In this document: positions 57,878 to 64,000 of the stretch, in pieces
Position numbering within the stretch: the stretch's first letter is position 1
Layout: each line of letters starts with the position of its first letter
The notes under the pieces: generated by a model
What the model saw: only the letters and a program-made list of their open reading frames with translations
Databases searched by the model: none
Told to the model about the DNA's origin: nothing
Made by a program: the position numbers and the translations under genes
DNA from: Vombatus ursinus
Taxonomy: Eukaryota > Chordata > Mammalia > Diprotodontia > Vombatidae
Length of the DNA: 64,000 nucleotides
Assembly (NCBI RefSeq): GCF_900497805.2
Contig: NW_020948739.1
Coordinates: forward strand, 16,396,383 to 16,460,382
Direction of reading: 5' to 3'

Positions 57878-58215
57878 AGGAACTAGGTGGCAACATGAAT
57901 GGAGTGCTGGACTTGGGTCAGAAAGATCCAAGTTCAAATCCCGTCTTAGACAGTTACTATATGATTTAACTTCTTTCAGCCTCAGTTTCCTCAACTATAA
58001 AATAGGGATAGTAATAGCCCTACCTCCCAGGTTTATTGTGAGGATCTTATGAGGTAACATGTAAAGTGCTAAATTTTAAAGATACATATAGCTATTGTTA
58101 ATTACAAATATTATCTCATTTGACACTTCAGGTTTGAAATGTCAAATGAGATAATATTTGCAAAGTGCTTAGCACAGTATGTGGTGCATAGAAGGTGTTT
58201 AATAAATATTTGTTT
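57878..58215 (+). mobile_element. CORE-SINE followed by MIR pieces in opposite orientation
   Basis: 57878-58104 is a forward SINE (CAAAAAGGAACTAGGTGGC...TTTATTGTGAGGATCTTATG). 58105-58125 and 58140-58160 are exact inverted copies of each other. A forward tail follows to 58215 (GTGCTTAGCACAGTATGTGG...TTTAATAAATATTTG). Confidence 0.7.
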
Positions 58216-58383
58216 CTTTCTCATTAAGAGGACCAAGTTCTGTGATGAAAGCCTTGGATGAGGAGAGCTCATTTGTAATCAGGGATAAAGCTGTGATTTA
58301 ATTCTCTTCTTCCAGAAGAGAAACCCAAACCATCTCTATAACTGTAGGCCATCACCTTGTTGGAAATATATTTAAGATTATAC

Positions 58384-58495
58384 TGAGAGGTAAATGACTT
58401 ATCCAAGGACACACAGACTTTATGAATCTGAGGTAGCATTTGAATTCAGGTCTTTTTGGTTTCTCTGTATCCACTATGACATGCTGCCTTTCCTG
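58384..58495 (-). mobile_element. MIR fragment
   Basis: GAGAGGTAAATGACTTATCC, then GAATTCAGGTCTTTTTGG and TCCACTATGACATGCTGCC. Confidence 0.7.
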
Positions 58496-58547
58496 GTAAT
58501 CAGAGAGAAAGAAGGAAAAGTTTTAGTTGCAAGAAAAGAAGCTATAT

Positions 58548-58610
58548 ACATACATACAGACAGACAGACATACACACATACAAACAAGTGTGTATGTATG
58601 ACTTCTACCT
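58548..58610. repeat. CATA/CAGA tetranucleotide tract
   Basis: ACATACATACAGACAGACAGAC followed by CA/TG-rich sequence. Confidence 0.9.
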
Positions 58611-58987
58611 CTAAAAGGCATTTTCAAGACTACATAAAAAGCTTAGTCAAAGATTTTCCATTAGGGTAAAAGCTCTTTTTGTGAAGTCATTTAAATCTGA
58701 ACTCATGGTAACCATACAACTCAGAAGCCATCCCCTGGCAACCCCAATAACATGAACATATATTGGAGAGGCAAGTAGCTGCAGTCTTTAAAATGTATCA
58801 GAATTTCAGGAATGAAAAAACAAAACAAAACTTCAAGTACAGGTTAAAGGTTCAAGGTCTTTTGGCTTGAGTGAAAGGTAGAAGATTAATGGGCTCTGAG
58901 AAAATTTTATTATGAGGAATATAATTGTATTTTCTTCCCTTATCTTCAGTGAATCCTATGTGATAAAAAATAACCTTATAAAGTAAA
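58611..58987. other. Unassigned DNA
   Basis: I see no gene or repeat. Confidence 0.4.
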
Positions 58988-59110
58988 ATCAATCAATAAG
59001 TATTTATTAAACCCATACAATGTGCCTGGAATTATGAAAGGAACAGGGCATACCAGGACAAAAAAAAATCAAATAGTCTCTGCCTTTAAGGTACTTATAT
59101 TGTATTTTAG
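58988..59110 (-). mobile_element. L2 3' end
   Basis: AATCAATCAATAAGTATTTATT...TGCCTTTAAGGTACTTATATTG. Confidence 0.7.
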
Positions 59111-60319
59111 CAGATCTTCTGTAACTTAAATCCTTAAATCCTCTAAGCTGGGATACCATGAAAGTGTGGCCAAATTAAATTTCTTTCCCTCGTTTTCCTG
59201 CTTATCATTGATTTCATTTTTTCTCCTTTCTTTTAGCTCTCCCCTCTTTTTCTGTTTTTTTTAAATTTCTCCAAATTTTAAGGATCAAAATGAATCTAGA
59301 ATTTTAGAAAGATTTAAGTTTGCTAATGCAAGCCTGAAGTGAATTTATCATTGCCTCAGACATACTTTTATCTTTCACATCTCACTTCTCATATTTTCAC
59401 CTTAAATAAGAGTTTCTCTTTTTTTCCCTTAGTTTCAGCAAGTTGAGCCAAATGTGAGCCAGAGCTTGCTATGGAGGGCTTTTGATCAAGTTGTTAAAAA
59501 AAAGGGCTTATTTTGCATATGTGAAGTAAAACCGCGAGCTAGTCAATGACCTCAGTATTAGAGATGGGTGTTTAGACATCTTCCCAAACTTAGGAAGTGA
59601 TGATAATAACAGTGTTATAGTCATGGCTGCAGTCTTCTCAGAATGCTATGTAATTGACTGCTAGGTCTTTGTTGCAGTCTTGACTGATTCATTCCTATAG
59701 GCAACTGGAAATTTTTATCCTGAATAAGAGTGAGGGCGAGGTGGAGTGCAAGATAGTATTTCAAGCACTGGATTGTCATGTCATTATCATTGTCATGTAC
59801 AGGAGGCATTTGTCTGAGAACACAGAAGTAGGATCCCTGGATGGTGGTTACTTGGAAGCCAATGTCATCTTGATATAGGAGAGAACTCCTAGAGCTGTCC
59901 AAAAGTGCAAGGGGCTACATTTAGACTAGGGAATGACATATAACTGAAGATTTTAAATAGTTATCAAATGGCCAATTGTTGGGATTTTATAGAGAATCCA
60001 TTATTTGTCTAGGGGCAAAGCTATAGACTTCTGGGATCTTACAGTTCTGTGTTCTAGTGAGTCTAGCTGTGCTAATGGGATGGGTAAAGGCCCCTCCAGG
60101 GAGTGAGATATCAAAGATAAAGTTTATTAAATGTAGTTACTTGGACATAAATGACAATTTGCTAGAAAGTATATGTTAATTAGCTGAGAACTACATATTT
60201 GCATGGAAACTCAAGGTCAAAACATTTTGGTGGGATCTGAACCTAGACAAATATCACTAGAAGAAAATGGTCAAAATGAAAGATAGGAGTAATCACTGTA
60301 TAAAGCATTAATTGCTAAG
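59111..60319. other. Unassigned DNA
   Basis: 1.2 kb with no recognised repeat and no convincing gene. One minus-strand frame at 59621-59902 shows no known domain. Confidence 0.4.
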
Positions 60320-60470
60320 AATTCAATTGAACAAATGCTTATTAACTAACTACAATATGTAAGGCACTGTGCTAGGCCTCCAGGAATACAAAGACAGAAA
60401 TTTAAAAGTCCCTCACATCAAGGAATTTCATTCTTTTAGAGGAATACAACATATACACAAATGAGTAAAT
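60320..60470 (-). mobile_element. L2 3' end
   Basis: TCAATTGAACAAATGCTTATT, AAGGCACTGTGCTAGGCC, CATCAAGGAATTTCATTC. Confidence 0.7.
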
Positions 60471-60864
60471 ATAAAGGCTGAAGCCAAAGAAATTCTTACT
60501 GTGGAGAATTGTTATGCTTATAGGCTGGAACAGAGCAGATGATTACATAGACTGAGGGTGGTAAAAGTCACATAGCCAGAGGGAAGAGGAAAGTATAAGA
60601 TGGAACTGGAATGTGTTTTTGAATAGTCTTTAATATTATATAGGTTTTTGAAAGACTCAACAGAGCTTTGTTGGTTTCAAAGTGCATTCTGGGCAATTCC
60701 TCTGTGCATTACATATCAAATAGTAAATTTAAGCTGCTTATATCAAATGCTTACCAGATATCTATGTCATAAATCATCCAAGGCAATCCATATTTTAAGG
60801 GGAGCAAAGTGAAGGTATGTTTACTGGTACTAAGTCTAGGACTAATATGTATCTTTGGCTATAT
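60471..60864. other. Unassigned DNA
   Basis: I see nothing recognisable. Confidence 0.4.
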
Positions 60865-61075
60865 CAGTCAACGTCTGAGCTTCAGTTTATTGTCTATAAA
60901 AATAGAGACAAAGACCTTTTCACTACCCACGTCTCAGGCTTGTTCATAGAATTATGGAGCTGGAAGGAACCTTATAGCTCATAAAATCACAGATTTAGAG
61001 CTTGAAAGAACCTTAGAGACCATCTTGTACATGTGTGACTGGGAGATGAGGCAGGCCAATGAGTGATGTGGTAAG
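60865..61075. mobile_element. MIR-related fragments
   Basis: A forward piece (GTCTGAGCTTCAGTTTATTG) is followed by two reverse-type pieces (ATAGAATTATGGAGCTGGAAGG and AAAATCACAGATTTAGAGC). Confidence 0.5.
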
Positions 61076-61744
61076 AGAGCCAGGAATAAAACAGATGGTC
61101 TTAAATTTCTCTGCACGAATGCAAAAAGAAAGGAAGACAAAGAAAACTCGAGCTCTTAATACCTGGATGCATTTTCACAAATATCACTTAGCTTCAATGA
61201 GATAAGACACATGACTGGACCAAGGCTAAGGAAGGGTATACCTTATTAAAAGTAAAACAAAAGATGAACAAAAGAATGACTGTGTACATTAAGAAGATAC
61301 ACTTAAGGAATTTTAGAATCATCTAGAATTTTGGAGTTGAATGGTCCCATCAGAGGCAATCAAGTCTGACTTTTACTTCAATGAGATCTGCTTTACAATA
61401 TATCCTCTTTGATGTTTATTCAGCCTTTTTTTGTTAACCTCTCCTCTGAGAGAACCTTCTCCTCCCGGAGGTAGGCCACTCTACTTCTCTTATATAGCTC
61501 TACTTGTGTAAAAGTGGATTGGTTCCCCCCAGCTCCCCCGTATACACATCAGCCTAATTCTGCCATTCTTCAACTTCTACCCATCTCTCCTAATTCTACC
61601 TCCTAGAGGTAGCCAAACAGAATGAGTTGAATTCTTTGTCTACATTACAGCCTTTCAAATTCTTGAAGACAGTTTGCATGTCCTTCCATAAGTTTTCTCC
61701 AGTCCGAAAATTTCTTTTTCCTTCAACTGACTTTCATATGGCAT

Positions 61745-62087
61745 GATCCCATGACCAGCAAGGCTGTCACCCAGGTCTGGAGTGCTTTTCTTCCTTTTCT
61801 CCTCTTCCTGTCTCCTCTGGCTTTCTTCATATCCTAGCTAAAGCCCCACATTCTGCAGGAAGTCTTTCCCAGTCCTCCTTAATCTTAGTTCCTTCCTTCT
61901 TGGACTATCCCCAATTTAGTCTCTGTATCTTGTTTGTACAAAGTTATTTGCATGTTGTCTCTTCAATTAGACTGTGAACTCCTTGACAGCAAAGGCTGTT
62001 TTGTGCCTCTTTTTGTATCTCTAGCACTTAGCACAGTGTGTAGCACGTAGCAGGTGCTTAATAAATGTTTGTTGATTGATCACTCAC
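61745..62087 (+). mobile_element. L2 3' end
   Basis: Well-preserved terminus: CCACATTCTGCAGGAAGTCTTTCCC, TAGACTGTGAACTCCTTGAC, AGCACTTAGCACAGTGTG, GTGCTTAATAAATGTTTGTTG. Confidence 0.88.
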
Positions 62088-62440
62088 CTCTCCCGGATGT
62101 TCTCTAGAACATCAAAAATTTTCCTAAAATGTAACATGTGGAATAGAACATAATATTCCAACCTGATCAGGCAGAATACAATAGGATTTTCACTTTGCTT
62201 GCTGTTGATACTGGGCCATTCTTAATATAACCTATCACATTTGTTTTCCCTGCCTTATTACATTGAAGTTTCCTATAGTGTTTTTTAATTTACTAAAACT
62301 CCAAGGTCTTTTTCAGACAAACTGTTATTTAGCCATGTCTTCTCTGTATTTGTGAAGATAATTTTCTTAACCTAATGGATTTTTTTCTACTTTTCTTTAA
62401 AATTCTATGCTTGGCTGTGTACCATATTTTTCTTATTTTT

Positions 62441-62580
62441 TTATGAATGTATGTCTTTCTCAAAATTAAAAAAGAAGTTAGGCCATCTAGTAAATATAAA
62501 TGCACATTTTAAATTTTTTTGTATGTGTCCAGAAAATTTACAACAGATATTTAAAAATACAGTATACTTTAAATGGTATT
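62441..62580. other. Unassigned AT-rich DNA
   Basis: It lies between the ancient repeat and the SINE target site. I see nothing recognisable. Confidence 0.4.
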
Positions 62581-62595
62581 AAAATACTGTGATTA

Positions 62596-62744
62596 GGGGA
62601 CAGCTAGGCGGTGCAGTGGATAGAGCACTGGCCCTGAAGTCAGGAGGACCTGAGTTCAAATCCAGCCTCAGACCAAACACTTGACCCGTTCTAGTTGTGT
62701 GACCTTGGGCAAGTCACTTAACACCAATTGCCTCACACACAAAA
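62596..62744 (+). mobile_element. Short tRNA-derived SINE with perfect target duplication
   Basis: GGGACAGCTAGGCGGTGCAG ... AACACCAATTGCCTCACACAC with a poly(A) end. The 15-bp repeat AAAATACTGTGATTA lies at 62581-62595 and 62745-62759. It has the same short SINE layout as the copy at 27509-27771. Confidence 0.93.
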
Positions 62745-62764
62745 AAAATACTGTGATTAATGTT

Positions 62765-63620
62765 AGAGATATAAAGAAGTGCCTGTGTTCTTAAGGAGTT
62801 CATAATGTCATGTAGGGAGCAACATGCAAGCAGCTATGTATAAACAAGATGTATATAGGATAAATTGGAAGTAATCTCATAGGGAAGGTTCTAGTATTAC
62901 GGGGAACAGCCAATGAAAATATTCAGATTCTGGAGATAGTATGTCTTGTATGAGGGGAGTAAAGCCTAAGGAGACTAGGAAAGGGTTAGGTTAGGGTTAG
63001 AGAACCTAAATACCAAACCGAGGATTTTATATTTGATCCTGGAGGCAATAAGGAGCCACTGGTGTTTATTGGTCAGACCTGCACTTTAAGCAGGGTCAAC
63101 TTGATAGTTGAATGGAGGATGGACTGGAGTGGGAAGAGACAAGGGAAGTAGACCAACCAGTAGGCTATTGCAATAGTACAGGCATGAAGTACTAACAGCC
63201 TGACCTAAAGTGACTGTGTCATGAAAAAGGGGCATATACAAGAGATATTACAAAAGCAATAGGACTCAGCAACATAATATATGTGGTGTATATGGGGATG
63301 GGGAGTAAGAGAGTGAGGAATCAAAAAAAATACCTCGTTAGAGAGCTGGGAGGATGGTAGTGTCCTTAACAATAATAGGGTACTTAGGAAGAGGGAGGGA
63401 AGGGTTTTCAGGGAAAGAAATCGAGTTCAGTTTTAGACATGTTGAGTTTGAGATTTCTATGGGACATATGGTTCAAGATGCCCAATAGGCTGTTGGAGAT
63501 GCGAGACTAAAGGTCAGGAGAGAATTTAGTGTTGGGTAAATAGGTCTGAGAATCATCTGCAAAGAAATAATTGAATCCATGGTCGCTGCTGGGATCACAA
63601 AGTGAAATACTATAGAATGG
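62765..63620 (-). mobile_element. L2 LINE, 5' truncated
   Basis: Antisense L2 from near its 3' end (TTAAGGAGTTCATAATGTC, TATATAGGATAAATTGGAAG). It continues through TTTGATCCTGGAGGCAATAAGG and CTATTGCAATAGTACAGGCATG to GATCACAAAGTGAAATACTATAG. Confidence 0.87.
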
Positions 63621-63715
63621 AAAAGAGTACCCAAGATAGACTTACAACTTCACATTTGTCTCTTTTATATGTCATTTCATTAGACTCAGCCCTATGTTCT
63701 AGCATGTGAGAGAAT

Positions 63716-64000
63716 CCATGGAAGAAAAAGGGAAAGTATGGTAGAGGCAATTTAATTAAAATTAATTGATAAAAAAACAAAAGTGATATTATTGTGACCA
63801 TACCACACTCAGCCAGGAAAAAGAAATAAATGAAACAGACAAATATTATATTGTAGCAATGGGGAACTTAACCTAAAATACCCGGGAGTTCTCTGCCAGT
63901 AGATAATAAATTCTTAACTTGCTTTAGTGATAATTTTATTTTCCCCCAAAGCTGGAGGAATTGATGAGGGTAATGTAATTATGGATCTAATTTTGACCAA
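63716..64000. other. Unassigned DNA at window end
   Basis: I see no gene or recognised repeat. Confidence 0.4.

Larger units (their letters stand above)
61320..63715. mobile_element. Ancient CR1/L3-like repeat broken by later insertions
   Basis: Pieces in a consistent order lie at 61320-61741 (AACCTTCTCCTCCCGGAGG, AACTGACTTTCATATGGCATG), 62088-62440 (GTTCTCTAGAACATCAAAAA, CAAGGTCTTTTTCAGACAAACTG, TTAGCCATGTCTTCTCTGTATTTG) and 63644-63715 (GTCATTTCATTAGACTCAGC). They fit an old amniote-wide repeat I associate with CR1/L3 LINEs. The exact name and orientation are uncertain. Confidence 0.5.

Noticed and set aside
59621-59902. Minus-strand frame of 93 residues in repeat-free DNA
   Set aside because: No recognisable domain, no splice context and ordinary length for chance; not called a gene.
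62983-63001. TTAGGG-like units (also near 2538-2547)
   Set aside because: Only two or three imperfect units, one in L2 and one in a SINE; too short for an interstitial telomere.

Overview
This is a vertebrate, almost certainly marsupial, nuclear genome window. It is AT-rich and CpG-poor. It is packed with L2 and MIR copies, L1 copies in a consistent marsupial-type sequence, RTE (BovB-like) LINE fragments, and many copies of a tRNA-derived SINE whose 3' half resembles an RTE tail. The family assignments come from remembered consensus patterns, not from a database search, and the species cannot be named.

Only one host protein-coding gene is supported: TMEM74 on the minus strand. Its whole 310-residue reading frame lies in one exon (16287-17219). 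A GC/CpG-rich segment at about 19550-20340 is the likely promoter and non-coding first exon. It carries a TATA-like box, a ZNF143-type motif and a possible splice donor. The intron between holds a hAT relic, an L2 tail and long CT/CA tracts. Downstream of the gene, 10086-12754 is an unusually long stretch without recognisable repeats.

Layout: 1-10085 is L2/MIR/SINE-rich intergenic DNA. 10086-20340 is the repeat-poor TMEM74 locus. 20341-22775 is MIR and L2. 22797-25362 is an L1 that lacks ORF2 with what look like GT-AG edges, followed by an L2. 26890-32800 is an RTE element broken up by a SINE, L2 pieces and an L1 insertion that seems to carry transduced flanking DNA. 32800-41760 is old L1, L2, hAT and SINE remnants. 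41761-44149 is repeat-poor. 44150-47560 is L2 inside L2. 47818-55548 is a nearly full-length decayed L1 on the minus strand, with a younger 5'-truncated L1 inserted in the opposite direction and a 14-bp target duplication. 55560-64000 is more L1, L2, MIR and SINE sequence, ending in an ancient CR1/L3-like element split by later insertions.

No gene cluster or new multi-gene system is present. The points of most interest are retrotransposon biology (a probable spliced L1, a probable 3' transduction, dated nested insertions), two perfect inverted repeats that look like template-switch events, and the TMEM74 promoter. Two 10-N assembly gaps sit inside microsatellites.
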